Source: Psococerastis gibbosa
Lineage: Eukaryota; Arthropoda; Insecta; Psocodea; Psocidae
Assembly (NCBI GenBank): GCA_963971405.1
Contig: OZ020491.1
Coordinates: forward strand, 24,794,855-24,858,854
Length of the DNA stretch: 64,000 nucleotides
Reading direction: 5' to 3'
Under the pieces are notes generated by a model. That model did not search any database. It saw only the letters and a list, made by a program, of their open reading frames with translations, and was not told where the DNA came from. Position numbers and translations under genes: made by a program. Position 1 is the first letter of the stretch; each line of letters opens with the position of its first letter. Shown piece by piece: positions 37,080 through 49,504 of the stretch.

Positions 37080-37479
37080 AAAATGAAAGTTGAAAGCAAT
37101 TTCGAAAGAAAGTTTCGAAATTGGCGGGTAATTAAAGGTTTTTTCCTGCAATGTTGGTAGACAGAGTGTTCACCCACGGCCCCCACATATCTTCTGCCCA
37201 CTGTCCCGAGTCCCTGTCCTTAATTTTTCATTTTTTCTCTGTAATAAAGAAAAATCAAAGTTAGAGAATCAAGAAAAATCTGGAGTTGGCGGGTTTGAAA
37301 TCCTGCAAAGTCCAGATTGGTGTGATTCTCTATTTTAGGTTAGCAAGGATGTTGCCTCTTGAGCCTATATCAATTTAATTTTGGCCTCAAAAAAGTGACA
37401 GAAAATTTGCGGGCTCAGAGTCCACCAAGTAGCCTATAATGCAGGAGCTGAAGGAGCCCCAGAAGTAGAAGAATTTTAA
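37080..37479. other. Intergenic, no gene seen
   Basis: A SINE-like trace near 37270 (ttggcgggtttgaaatcctg). Confidence 0.4.
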
Positions 37480-37870
37480 CTATGGTCCGGTTGCGATAAT
37501 ATTAAGATTGTTTGTTTCCAACGCCTGCTTTCAGCATTTCTGCTATAAGCAACTCTATCAGCCTGGCGGGGGGCGTGAGTCTGTTTGTTAACTTGAGGCA
37601 CCCTATGGGCAGGCTCTTTCACCTTGGGGAAAAGGGAGTTGACTGACAGGGTGGACCTCCTGACTATAGTGGATTCCGAACCACTTGTGGAACATGGTAA
37701 AGTCACACGTTTAAATCGGAGGTGACCAGGACTCGACATTCTCGTAGACTGACTGGTATAGTCTCAGCGCGTTATCATGTCCCACCATGTTCCCCTGCCG
37801 ACTCTATTCACACTACCAAGTTTGCCACAGTTTGAAAAATGCTCTACTCTCATGCTGGATTCAACATGGT
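37480..37870 (-). repeat. Dispersed repeat, family E
   Basis: Opposite in orientation to 34625-34930; shares tatagtggattccgaaccac. Confidence 0.65.
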
Positions 37871-37879
37871 GAGGCCGTT

Positions 37880-39244
37880 GGCGTGGTGCTTATCGTGATT
37901 AGAAATGAAAAATTAAATCTTTTGAAATATGATCTAAATAACTAGAATTATTGAGTTTATCATTAATTAATTTTACCACCCCTATAGAAACTTCATAATT
38001 ATATTTAACCCCTCAAAACAGCGTAGCTTTTGAGGAAGATCACGTCCTATCCCTTTCTTGTACTTCCTTACACATAAACCCCGGGCATAAGAACACCTGT
38101 TGGCCCAACCGATCTCTCGTACCCTTTTGCTGTAGATTGCCCAATGTTTGCTGCTGCCACAGGGGTTTCACTGGCTGAATGGGGCCCCGCAGGGGCAGAT
38201 GCACCCTTCCTTCACGTCGTTTTAAAATTGATAGCTGCATTGTCGTTTGAGGCCGTTGGAAGTTTTGGGACATGGGGAGGGGTTGGTAAATCATTTTGTG
38301 ACAGCAGTGTGGGGAACTCACCGTTGCAATTTTATTATATATTGTCCGTGTCAGCACCTGTGTTTTTGAATGTCTTACAGACTATACTGTTGATTAAAAA
38401 AATCCCTATTGGCTCTGGCCAATCAGGAGTAGGGAGATTCCATGCAAGCGCAGACCCCGCTTTCCCTCTATACTACTCTATGTATGTAGATAGAAATAAA
38501 AAAAAATACTTCATTCTTTTCCCAACCACAACATCAACACACAACACACTCTTGTGTTCCAAATTTCTAACCACAATGACGACTTTAACTTATCAAACTA
38601 TTATCACTTTGACTGGACGCCATCTTGAAATCGTTGATTTGTCGTAAAAAGTGTTGATTGTCATTATCGTAGTAATACGGGCTTTATTTCAAATTTTAAT
38701 TCATTCCTCTGTGACCAATATTAACTGAGATATGAATTATATAAGGTTTTAATTGACCACCACCTTGGAACTAAATATTGGTTATAGCTGGTAAACGAAC
38801 TCGATGAGGACACTTTTATGATCAATTTTTGTGCCAAGATTTATCATAATCGGATAATATTTACGGAAGTTAGAGTGTTTCCTAAAATTGAAATATATAA
38901 CGACCACAACAGTACTTCCTCCATGCCGAAACCTGGTGGCCAAGTGAAGTGAAGACGAAGAATATTGGACAAGAAATCGCAGCATGTAAACAGTATCCAC
39001 TCTTTCGAATAATTGGAACAATAAAAGCGTGAAAAATTGTCATTCACATCGTTACGATTTATCGTAGTGTGTAAACCCGGCTTAATACAAGCATCGGCAA
39101 ACTGCCCTAGGTCGGTCACTGGGCAACCCGTTGTCCAGTGCCCTCCTGATCGCAGTTTGCCACACACCATCAACTCATACATACACAATACAGACAACCA
39201 ACACCGGCAAACTGCAAACCAGAAAGCGCGTTTACCCACATGGG
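37880..39244. other. Intergenic, no gene seen
   Basis: Several open frames of up to 167 codons (38144-38647) lack a recognisable domain and have no support. Confidence 0.4.
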
Positions 39245-39462
39245 CCTGGCGCTTATAAATAACAAACGGCAACCTTTCTGTCTAGACATTTTTATCATGC
39301 TCCTCAATAGTATTATAAAATTTTTAAGATGCTTTGTAGGTACTAAAAAATGTTTGGGTGGGGGGGGGGGGGTTTAGTCTTAAACCTCACCACGTATCAC
39401 CAAGGGGGAGGGGGGGGGGGGTAAAAAATGTTTTTTAAAAAATATCACATGATTAATGGACG
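39245..39462. mobile_element. Right-end fragment of the foldback at 16136-16795
   Basis: Shares ctttctgtctagacattttt and cctcaccacgtatcaccaag, ending atcacatgattaatggacg. Confidence 0.7.
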
Positions 39463-39473
39463 GCACATAAGGC

Positions 39474-39757
39474 TTGCCATTCACGAGGGCTCCAAACGGA
39501 CTCGTGCCAAGCCAAATGGCGCGTCGTATTCCATTTGGCGTTAGCGCCATTTAGATGGGTCATCACGACTACGCGCTGAACGAGTTGCTCCAAATCTTTC
39601 AAATTGTACCTCTTCCATATCGTCACACTGTACAATTTGAAAGATTTGGAGCGACTGGTTCAGCGTAGTCATGATGACCCCTCTAAATGGCGCTAACGCC
39701 AAATGGAACAGGACGCGCCATTTGGCGAGTCCATTTGGAGCCCTCATGAATGGCCAG
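39474..39757. repeat. 284-bp foldback element
   Basis: Inverted arms of about 125 bp (ggctccaaacggactcg, aaatctttcaaattgtac and their inverses) around a short centre at about 39600-39625. Each arm also holds a smaller palindrome, atttggcgttagcgccattt. Confidence 0.88.
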
Positions 39758-40174
39758 CTTAAGGTCATTTTTCAGTCAATCCAATGGTTTAGGATAGAGA
39801 AAATCGTCACAGCACTCACAGCCATTAATACATTATTTATCACTAGTATAATACGTAGTATTTTTCTCTAGGAAACAGCTTCAATTTTCAATCATTTGCT
39901 ACGCCTGCAAGTTCATGATTATGCTATCTTAACAATTCTGTAAAAAATCATTTGTATTTCATCATTTCCCCCAAAATATTTCCAAAAGCTTTTAGCTTAT
40001 GTTTAGCACTGTACGAGTAAATAGCTTCTTCAAAGTAGTTGAGCTTCTGAGTAATGCCTTATGGCCTCAGAGGCAAACCCCTAATCTGTACCTCCTCGTG
40101 GTGAACATGGAAGCGCGTAATGGTGACCCAACAGAAAGGGGACCGAGTTTGAGCCAGGATAGGCGAAACACGGC

Positions 40175-40300
40175 CTTCACTAGCAGGGCACTCTTTGATC
40201 CTTGGGGTTGGGAAACTGGACCCAAAGGCGGAGGAACTCAATGAAGAGTCAACGGTATAAGGAAGCAGAAGGCATGAAAGCAGCGGCAAAACCACTGCAT
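40175..40300 (+). repeat. Family I repeat fragment
   Basis: gaagagtcaacggtataagg and accactgcattac as in 34960-35240. Confidence 0.55.
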
Positions 40301-40485
40301 TACAATTCCCTAAAACAAACAGCCATTATTACTGCAACTGCCAGGACGATCGTCGATCTTCGATAAAAAAGCATTAGAAGCAGAAGATAACTTTGACATT
40401 TCGATCGACCTATTAGGAAACATTTAGGTACCTATTTGCTTGGTACATAATTTCTTCAGCTATTCAGCTAGAAAGGCGAGAGCTT

Positions 40486-40711
40486 CACTAGCGGATCCAG
40501 CTATAGGCTAATGGGGCTAAAGTACCCCCCCCCCCCGAAAAAAAAACTGGCTGCGGCCTTTTGCCTCCCCCCTTCTCTTACCCAACTTACAATAGATAAA
40601 ACCAACTTTCAAATTTTTTCACACATAAATAATTAATAATCCTGACTATAGGCTCTCCATCCACTAGTTCAGGCACCCCCCCCCCTCTAAAAATGTATAG
40701 ATCCGCTAGTG
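40486..40711. mobile_element. hAT-like MITE
   Basis: Ends CACTAGCGGATCCAG and, inverted, CACTAGCGGATCTA; flanks gagagctt and aagagctt match at seven of eight positions. C runs inside. Confidence 0.85.
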
Positions 40712-40930
40712 AAGAGCTTGAAGTGATGATAACCATTCAACTTACTGCTATTGATAAACCTATATACTGTAAGTTATTGTCGTAAAGTTCCAGTGGCAGG
40801 TAAAAGAGATAACAAATTTTATATAATGTTACCATTGAATATATAACACTAGTTTGCAATATTTGACCGGAGTGGCCATTCTATAGTGTTATACATTCAA
40901 TAATGTTACTTATAACGTTAATGTCTCTTA

Positions 40931-41409
40931 GGCGCTTATTCCACCAACATCAATAGTGATTAGTAAATGCAGTATTGACGGATATTTCAATTTTACTCTA
41001 TGCCATAGTTAAAATTGATCAATGATCATAGAGTAAAATCACGCACTGCAAACAATAACAAACTAAAATGGCGTCATGGAATATGTTAAGTACAAACATT
41101 TTAATAGATTGTTTATAAAACAGTTTTCATCCATTAAACAGATCGGTGAAGGTCGATCTTATTTCGGATCTCCTACTATTATTAGGTTTTATTAAAAATA
41201 ATATGTGTACGAAGAAAACAAATAGGCTACAAACAAAATTTCAAAAAACAAATGCGCCAAATTTCAAAAATTTGGCGCATACGTGTCATTAGAAGAAAAT
41301 TGATCAATAGTTGAAAAAAACAAGTGGAATGGCGTGTATCAATGAACAATTGAAATGTCCGTCAATACTACATTTACTATTCACAATTGACGGAAGTGGA
41401 ATAAGCGCC
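40931..41409. mobile_element. TTA-type MITE (intact copy of the 10289 type)
   Basis: Ends GGCGCTTATTCCACCAACA and, inverted, GGCGCTTATTCCACTTCCG; TTA on both sides. Holds gatcaatgatcatagagtaa and gcgccaaatttcaaaaattt. Confidence 0.9.
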
Positions 41410-42060
41410 TTAGTGAACTACAACTCATAAATTTGAATTATCCAACCAGTCATATCATAAATCACCAAAAACGCCAGTGTCATTAGTTGAAATATTTAAT
41501 TTTGATCGTTGAAAACTGTATTGAATAATTAAGCAGCAGAAGAAGAAGAACAAGAAGCAGATGAAGGGGAAGAAGATGAAGATGATACGACTTACAAGTT
41601 GCGAGTTAGCTGCCTTTAGATTTCATTCATTGAAGATATGGACCGTATATAAGATGGGTCATACGAGTATCACCGTGGGAATACACGTATGAATGACTCA
41701 CAACACCTGAATCACGGAGTACCGAAATCACAATGATTACGCAAATCTTTCGGTAACTAGCTATAGGTATGCATTTTCCCGCCATTTCCGGTCCGACATA
41801 CCTGGAATTGTTCTGACAAGGCCGTCCCACCCGCAAAGCCAATTTGGGCCAAAAGTGTTGGAACAGGTTTCACCCAAGGGCCCGCTGTGTGGTCACATGG
41901 ATGCTGCGTAATTATATAATAGTTGCGCGGGACACTATAATTACAGGATGATATTGTAACGAAAGGGAAAAATCCCTTATAGTATCTTTGCGTAGTGTCA
42001 CGTGCGAGGACGGATAAAGGGTGGGGGGATAGCTACTCCCCCCCCCCCCAATTTAGACAA
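41410..42060. other. Intergenic, no gene seen
   Basis: A short GAA-rich run near 41535; no coding signal. Confidence 0.45.
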
Positions 42061-42061
42061 T

Positions 42062-42490
42062 TTCTATTACTAAGCCAACCTAGCGGAGTTAGAGCTATAA
42101 AGTAAAGCCCTCTCTTACACTCAACTAAGAAGGCCCGGGACCGCCTGCTTTACATGCCCTCCGAAGCAGGGGCGGCGCTACGGGGGTGCCCGAGGGGGCC
42201 CCCCAACAGTTTTTCCGGCCCCTCCTGGGCCCCCCACTTTTGAGATATTTTACATGTTGTTAAATTGCAGAATTATTGAACGATATCCCTACTCCCAATG
42301 AAAAATGTTTTGTTTTTTCATTGCCCCCCCCCCCCCGCCATAAAATTTCTAGCGCCGCCACTGCTCCGAAGCATGGGCAGAAAATGCAGCTAGTGTGGGG
42401 TGTGGGACTCGAACCAACAACCTTTCGGCTTTCAGTCAGATTCCGTACCACTACGCTACGTGTCTTGAAAATTGTTGTAAGATAATTTAT
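42062..42490 (-). repeat. tRNA-derived SINE, family B, split by a hAT MITE
   Basis: Minus strand of 11750-11945. The B-box complement (ggactcgaacc) is at 42406-42416. The body is interrupted at the ctccgaag word by the element at 42167-42363. Confidence 0.82.
42167..42363. mobile_element. hAT-like MITE nested in a SINE
   Basis: Ends CAGGGGCGGCGCTACGG and, inverted, CAGTGGCGGCGCTAGAA; perfect 8-bp duplication ctccgaag at 42159-42166 and 42364-42371, which restores the SINE when one copy is removed. Confidence 0.95.
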
Positions 42491-42789
42491 TACGCTCGCA
42501 TTTAATTGATTACATGTCCTTGTTTTATTTTGACCCACAACTACCCCCCCCCCCCCCCCCCAATGGGCTGGCTGCGTCCTTGGTTATGAGCGACACTGCA
42601 AGCACTTTTGTAAAATTGTAAAAGGGGAAATGGGGTGGGACTTCAAGACCTATAGTACACTACACATACTACACTATCTCATTAAATGTATTAGGTACTT
42701 TTTTCCTGGTTTCCAGTTTCAAAATATATTTCTCATTTATAGAGGTTTATTACGCCCACCCCTCCTATAACTTATTACTTACTTACTCA

Positions 42790-43020
42790 CTTACTTAAAA
42801 CCGGCCGCCGTACCAAGTTGAGTCAAGCGGACCAGAGCAGGTTCAAAAATGCAGATAACTTGGTCGTGTGCACAGTGCCGGCGGGGAAACATGGTAGGAC
42901 TTGTCTTGGTCACCTCCGAACTAATCGTGTGACTTCACTGTGTTTCCCAAGTGGTTCGGAATCCACTATAATCAGGAGGTCCACTGTCCTATGGGCTGGC
43001 GTAGGACAGTCAAGTCGGGG
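42790..43020 (+). repeat. Dispersed repeat, family E
   Basis: Shares tggttcggaatccactataa and ggtcacctccgaactaatcg. Confidence 0.65.
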
Positions 43021-43084
43021 CCCAAATTTTAGGCCTAAGTCGTTATTAACCCGACGAACACTACTACTTACTTACTTACTTACT

Positions 43085-43425
43085 TACTCCTTGGCGCTAC
43101 GGCCCTTGAAGGGACTTGACCTGCTCTGCTACATCTCGCCACCCTGCGCGGTCCCGCGCTCTCCTTCGGCCCTTCGCCAGTCATCGACGCCAAGGGTCGC
43201 CAGATCCACCTTGACGTCGTCCAGACATCGCATCCGTTGCCGTCCCACTCGTCTTCATCCTTGTGGCACCTTGTGTAAGGCTGCTCTTGTAGCCCTATTG
43301 TCTGGCATTCGTTGCACGTGCCCTAGCCACTCTTGATTTCAGCTGCTATCATAGGTTCTTGGTATATCGCATAAAGCTCATCATTTCGATAAACTACTCT
43401 ATCTGTGTCTAGGAATAGGCCTAGG
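43085..43425 (-). pseudogene. LINE C-terminal fragment, family F
   Basis: The minus strand runs through segments coding MNDELYAIYQEPMIAAEIKS, then a GH...ARAT-like part and a VGRQRMRCLDDVKVDLA-like part, the familiar tail of a group of non-LTR polymerases. A C run near 43440 follows. Copies: 53240-53580 and a short piece at 48170-48260. Confidence 0.7.
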
Positions 43426-43791
43426 AGTAATGCCCCCCCCCCCCCCCGTGTATTATCATAAGTTTTCAACTCAATACCAGGGACCACACTGTTATGTACA
43501 GCCTTAAGATAAAGGGATGATCCCATGCCCTACGAACTCTGAAAATTGATTTATGGTAGCCATTATGCATTGCAAATTGTTTCTCATGAGCCACAGAGAC
43601 CGTAAAATCCCACTATAAGACTCACAATAATAACAACTAAAACGACACGTCAAAAAGGAACCGGTCAGGCACCCCGGCGAGTGGAACAGAAACCTGCTGT
43701 TTCACTGTATGTAGCCTATCAATGCTTTTCGGGTGACTATACCTATTGAGTATTGTATGCAGAGTCCCGTTGAATAACCACACAAAAGTTA

Positions 43792-43865
43792 CGACATGTA
43801 TCCGATCACAAGGTGTGTAGAAACTATCAAAAGTACACGCACGCTACCACCTTGCCACCGAAGTT
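43792..43865 (-). repeat. SINE-like repeat, family C (partial)
   Basis: cacgctaccaccttgccacc, the tRNA-like head in reverse. Confidence 0.5.
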
Positions 43866-43878
43866 GCTAAATTTGATT

Positions 43879-44005
43879 AAGGCGGGTATTCCACGTACGT
43901 ACATCGTCAATGAAAATTATGAAATTGAAGGATATTTCAATTTTTCATTGATGGCGGCCTTTCCACATGTTTTTTTTCTTCAAAAATTGACAATTTTTCA
44001 TTTCA
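43879..44005. mobile_element. TTA-type MITE fragment
   Basis: aaggcgggtattccacgtac at the left, then a second start-like word ggcggcctttccaca; no matching right end. Confidence 0.55.
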
Positions 44006-44109
44006 CAATTGACATTTTTCGCACAAAACCAAATAGTTTTTTGGGAAAGCAACCTGTCCTGTTTCGTTATTCAATTTAACACCTAAAACATGCCTGAAAG
44101 TGCGGCTCG

Positions 44110-44371
44110 TGGACTGCACTGTCGGGCTGTCAGCCTGGCTGTTGCAGTGCTGTAACTGAGAGTTCCTTGTCTTGTATAAGATTATAAATATATTGAGAAA
44201 GGCTGTATGCCGGACCGTCAACGCTCTTGAAACTCAGTGTGTTTTCATATTAGCTATTCAATAACCGTTCTATAGGCCCCCTTGCTAATTCCGAGCTTTT
44301 CCGGGTTTCAACGTAGTGGTGAGTTTCTCACACGCCATTTGAAATTAAAAGAAATTATGGATAGTCTGTAC
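44110..44371. other. Intergenic, no gene seen
   Basis: Nothing recognised. Confidence 0.4.
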
Positions 44372-44548
44372 TAGGCCCGTACCCAAGGGTGGGGCCAATG
44401 CGGCCATGGGGGGCCCTAAATTTTATAAAAAAAATACATAATGTATGAGTTTTAGCTAAAACTACTAAAATCACTACGGAGGTACCTATCATTTATTAAA
44501 AAATTGCTCTTGCCCCCCCTCCCAAATTAAATCCTGGGTACGGGCCTG
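44372..44548. mobile_element. hAT-like MITE
   Basis: Left TAGGCCCGTACCCA and, inverted, CAGGCCCGTACCCAGG; perfect 8-bp duplication gtctgtac. Confidence 0.9.
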
Positions 44549-44559
44549 GTCTGTACCAG

Positions 44560-45745
44560 AATTCATCGCATACCATGCTGTATCATTATTGTGTACTACT
44601 GTAGGTACTTCACTATATTGGACTGCATATTTTAGACTATGCAATTGTCCCATTAATCAATCCTGTGGTTTGGGATACGGAAAATTAGAGAAAATTTAGG
44701 TAATTAACATGGAACTATACTCATAATTATTATCCCATATCTAGGCAATAGACAACTAATTATAATTGATAAAGGAAAGCATGTACGGGTTCACTGGAAC
44801 TGTGGCAAACAAAATATACTTTTCAATTACTTAAAACAATTGTTTCCCGCCTTTTTTTGTAAGCCCTCCGCAACTTTTGCAATTTATTTTGTTCAGTTGG
44901 CTAACCTGATTAAGTGATTATTGATGCCAGCAAAAATAATCCAACACGCACATCAACTCGTTTCTGAGAAGTAAACATTTAAAATAAAAATTACTTAAAT
45001 CATGCTTCATTTATTACTTTACTTAGTATTAAAATTACTCACGGTAAGCTCTTCCTATTTATTACTTAATTTTGGATACTTGATAAATTTAAACCGCAGG
45101 TATTGCAGAAATTACTGATTGTTATGAAAATGCCCGGATTTTTTGTTTGTAATTTTAAAGCAATTTGATAACAAATGCTTTACAAATTATAGGCTATTTG
45201 AAATTACATCGAGTAAGAAGTACTCAGCATTTACTACTAGTGCCACATACGAAGGCCAACTGATTCAGCCAGCTTATGTCTTATAAACGATTCTAACTTA
45301 CATGTAGGCCGCTTCTTGCTAATTTAATATATACCAAGTTTAACGTGTTTCTCTCTCTGGGTGTAATTGTAACGAGCCGTTTAATAGCTTATTACTGTTG
45401 CCACGTGCTTTTCCTATTTGGGAGATAATAAACTACTATGTAAACAGTGGCCCTGCCGTTATTGATAGTAACACAGTATGAACAGGCTGTCCGAACGTTG
45501 GTCAACTCGACACACAGGAACTAGACATTACTTGTGTGTTATATTATTTAAATAAATGTATTTGTTCGAAGGAAAGTGATTAATTTTATTTCCACACGAG
45601 GCCCAATCGTGGTCATGCCCAATGGTTAATAATGGACTGTGCAGCTTTCTAGAAAATTCAGCGTAAATGCCGGGCTGTGGGTCTGCAGAAATTGGCCCAG
45701 AACAGGTGACCTGAATTGAAAACCTTGTATCTGCCTATCCGGGTA
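44560..45745. other. AT-rich intergenic, no gene seen
   Basis: No recognisable frame. Confidence 0.5.
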
Positions 45746-45750
45746 GCCGC

Positions 45751-46525
45751 AGTGGCGGCCTTACCAATTGCAAGGCACCGGGTGGCAGGTTATTGCAATT
45801 TGCAAGGCCTTTTGTCCTTGGTGAAAAGCATGTGATGCGAAAGAGGAGCAGAACATTATGTCCCGACGACTCTCGAGCGGGCCCGAGTGCTATGCTATGG
45901 GATTAAAAAAATCGGTCTTCAAATGTTTCGAGGCGCGATATTCAAGTACTACATAGTGAACTTTTCAATTATGTTTTGAATGAATGAATCCTGGATCGCC
46001 AGCTCGGAGTACAGTGCACTCCTATAATACCCGATCGTCAAAAGGGTTTGATATGCCTAGGTGTCGCCTAAACAAGTCGAGGGATTCTTATCCGATACTT
46101 GCACACCGGCTTTACAATAAGCTACCATTTTTAGTAAGTCAGTTGGATCCAGCTTGCTTCAGAACGTACATTAAGAGCAGACTTATTGACGCCTCACTAT
46201 ATAATTTGGATGAGTACGACCCCAGGAGCTGGACTATTTAAGTACCTCCTCCTTCTTTTGTACAAAACCCTTTCGGGTGGCTATTTTGTTTGACACGGTC
46301 GATCCGGCTCTGGCTGGTCAGGGACTCTAATTTTTGTATTGTATTGTATTGAATTTGTTAGCTAACATTATTTTAACTTACTGTTATGTTATAACCTTAA
46401 TAAATAATTATGGACCAAAATCTAAAGTTTTAAATATAAAAAATTAGTTAATTTTTTTTTAAAATTTGCTTAGCTTGTTGCGCGAGGCCCCTGCAAGAGC
46501 GATTGCCCTGTTCTCCACCCCCTAA
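45751..46525. mobile_element. Possible hAT-like element holding a LINE piece
   Basis: Left CAGTGGCGGCCTTACC and, inverted, CAGGTGCGGCCTTAGG; cgggtag lies near both ends, offset by a few bases on the left. Confidence 0.55.
45984..46241 (+). pseudogene. LINE C-terminal fragment with a YNTRS motif
   Basis: Open frame of 85 codons: SYNTRSSKGFDMPRCRLNK, then AHRLYNKLPFLVS, a C-terminal helix-like part and a stop. The YNTR...RL...YNKLP pattern is typical after the polymerase domain in CR1/Jockey-like LINEs. A tattgtattgtattg run follows at 46337. The ATG is fortuitous. Confidence 0.75.
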
Positions 46526-46829
46526 GGCCGCACCTGCGGGTAGGTTAGTCATTTTTAAAATGAGATTAATATCCAAGCAGCCGTAGTATTGTAATATTTA
46601 TTTTGGAAATGCTGATATTAAATTAATATTAAATACCTACTTGGTTATCCAACAAAACATAACAATCGAAGAATAAATTAATCATGCCCAAGAGTTATGG
46701 ATCCCAATTTATTTCCCCAAATTAAAAGAGCTGTGTCCCATGTGGATCTTCTGGATGTCAATAAGTAAGCGGTATGCAGGCTGCAAGATTTTGCAGGGAT
46801 GATGAGTAAGTTAGTTGAAGGACTTTTAT

Positions 46830-47290
46830 GGACACAAGCTTACTTGTCCTTCTTCTTCGAATGCCGTTTCTATCGAAGATTGGCGATCATCATGGCAATT
46901 GGAAACAAGTATTTCGTACTCCCCAAAACTTAGTCATGATGACTGAACTAGGGAATTGTAGTACAGTGGTTTTCTGTTGTCATCTGCAGCAACCTTTTGC
47001 CGGTGACTCTAGTTCCTTGAGTTTATGAGTCCCTCCGCTCTCGGGGCTAGTTTCCCAACCCCAGGACATAAGAGTATATGGGTTGCTTATATAGTGACGG
47101 CAACTGTTCATCCCGTCACTTAGTCATCCTCAGGCTATTGTGGCTTTTTCTAGACAAACCTGCACTACCAGACTTGCCACCAAACCCTTCGATTTTGCCG
47201 CTGCTTGGTCGGGGACTGCTTATTCGCTATATTCGCAGCTGGCCACAATAACTGGTGGCCTTTTCGCTATCCGACCCCGCTAATATCCTG
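46830..47290 (-). repeat. Family I repeat
   Basis: Reverse of 34960-35240 (ccaccaaacccttcgat region and gtttcccaaccccaggac). Confidence 0.55.
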
Positions 47291-47299
47291 CAGCTCAGC

Positions 47300-47755
47300 C
47301 CTTGCAATGATATTAAAGACTACGAAACCAGTATGTTAAGAATTTACTACTTATTTTTTTAAACATTGTCTCGTGTTTTCAGTCTCATAGTGAAAAGTAT
47401 TCAGGTAAACCTATATGGATATATTTAGAAGGATTGATATATTGCAATGTAATGCTAGGACTGGAAAATGGTAGACTTAATAGTATTTTTTCACCACTGC
47501 TCTATTGTCTATTTAGGATGTGGGGGGCAGCAACAAGCTCAACTCCTTAGGCATTTTTAACTGCGGTAATCACCGTGGCTCATAATTTCAGATATCGGCC
47601 TCTTCTGCCGGTGAAGACATAAGGTTGGGTGTGCCCAGGTCATGTGAAAGAGTGTTGTTTTGTATTTTAAGTCTTGATCCTCAAATTACCTTCCGTTTCC
47701 AGTTCTGTGTATCAACTGAGCTACGCCAGGGCTAAGTTTATGGATAAATTACTTC
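47300..47755. other. Intergenic, no gene seen
   Basis: Nothing recognised. Confidence 0.4.
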
Positions 47756-47759
47756 ATCA

Positions 47760-47930
47760 GTTGTAGTAGCATGGTTGGACACAGTCCCAGGCCACGGTGT
47801 GGGCCTATAGGACACTGGACCTCCTGATTATAGTGGATTCCGAACCAATTGGGAAACACAGTGAAGTCACGCGATTAGTTCGGAGGTGACCAGGACAAGT
47901 CCTACCACGTTCCCCTACTAAATTAAACTA
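47760..47930 (-). repeat. Dispersed repeat, family E
   Basis: tagcatggttggacacagtc and tatagtggattccgaacca. Confidence 0.65.
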
Positions 47931-48561
47931 ATAACTGTTTCTCCTCCTATTTATTGGATTGGCTTAGAAATTAGCTGTTAAATGTTAAAAAAGCCGACCT
48001 GCTTCCTCATATTATACGTACCTTACCGACGTGGCCTTGCCCATACGTCAGTCGCTTAATCATGGATGTTTTTGTGTGCAATTATCCTATTACCATTCAA
48101 GTTGTGAAGACAATTCAACACACCATGTTTGGAGTCACGACTTATTGAAATGGTTGTGGGTACAGTACTTACTTACTTCTTCTACATTCCATTCTACATG
48201 CTATATCGCGCCAGCCTGCGTGGTCCTGCTCTCTCCTTCGCCAGAGATTGACGCCAAGGGGCGCCAGAACCCCCCAGAAAATCATGGGTAAGGCTAACAG
48301 CCTAGCCATGTAAAGCACTACCCATTATGGACTTCGTTGTGGGTACAGTGGGGGTTCAACATTGAAGAGATTCAAAAGTAAAACCATTGATTGATTAAAA
48401 GAAGACGTGTATATTGGCCGAAGTCATGATTTTTCGAAGGGAAATGAGGGAAGACTTGGCACCAGAAATTTAGAAAAAAATATATCCTTGGCGGGAGTGA
48501 ATGTCCCATCTCTCATTTAAAGAACTTTAGATTTGTTGATGCTGTGTTGTAGCCACACTAA

Positions 48562-48645
48562 GGCGGCTATTCTACCGACGTGGATTTTCAATGTGAATGT
48601 GTCATGACGTGGTAGCAGCCATCATTAATAAGTCTCTGTTATATT
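48562..48645. mobile_element. TTA-type MITE, left half only
   Basis: GGCGGCTATTCTACCGACG and the gacgtggtagcag module as in 62041-62260; no right half. Confidence 0.7.
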
Positions 48646-48680
48646 ATATACCTGAACCCTTGAAGAGTTGTTATTTTTGC

Positions 48681-48683
<3 letters not shown>

Positions 48684-48723
<40 letters not shown>
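48684..48723. repeat. (TA)n microsatellite
   Basis: About 19 TA units without interruption. Confidence 0.97.
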
Positions 48724-48727
<4 letters not shown>

Positions 48728-49001
48728 CACTTAAGCAGTAAGACTCGTTCTCAGTCTTGGTTAAGTGGAGCTAACGCCTGTTACAATGTCAATGGTGTAA
48801 GCATGCATGAGCTTGTCCTTTGGCACTTGTGGTCGGTGTGGGTTAATATCGAGGAGTGAGTTTGCCAATGGCTAGAAATTCATTCGGAAAAAATACCAAT
48901 AATGTCCGATTGGAGTCGTTAGCAGGGCAAGATTCAATGGGCCACACTACATGTGGTCCTTCGTCCATAAGAAGCCCTCCAATTATAATAATGAGTACTT
49001 A

Positions 49002-49072
49002 GGCGGGGTTTCCACTGACCTCTCATTGCAGAATGCACTTACGTTGACGTGGTAGCAAACATTCAAGACTTA
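49002..49072. mobile_element. Outer TTA-type MITE, left half only
   Basis: GGCGGGGTTTCCACTGACC and the acgtggtagcaaacatt module, ending where the inner element starts. Confidence 0.75.
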
Positions 49073-49325
49073 GGCGGGGTTTCCACAGACCTCGCATTGC
49101 AGAATGCAAATGACATTGACGGAAATTTGAATTTTTCTTTTTATAGAAATCTATTAAAATGTTTGTACTTAACATATCTCATGACGTCATTTTTTAATTT
49201 TAGTTTGTTTGTTTGTGATTTTACTCTATGATCATTGATAAATTTTAACTATGGCATAGAGTAAAACAAAAATTTCCGTCAATGTCATGTGCATTCTGCA
49301 ATGCGAGGTCGGTGGAAACCCCGCC
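49073..49325. mobile_element. TTA-type MITE
   Basis: Ends GGCGGGGTTTCCACAGACC and, inverted, GGCGGGGTTTCCACCGACC; TTA on both sides. Close relative of 6813-7060. Confidence 0.9.
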
Positions 49326-49504
49326 TTATGCATGCAGCATGTATTTTTTTGTTTTTAGGTGAAGCGGTAGAAGATAGGCTAGAATGGGCGTGCCGGAGAG
49401 AGTGGCTCACGTCTACTACTCTCACGGCTTGTTGTGCTCCTCGCATCCAATAATCACTTTGTCAGTCGCCATTTCTGTCATTTTCATCTCATGGTAAGTT
49501 TTTT

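Noticed and set aside
38144..38647. 167-codon frame as a gene
   Set aside because: No recognisable domain, no splice context, and an antisense frame overlaps it.
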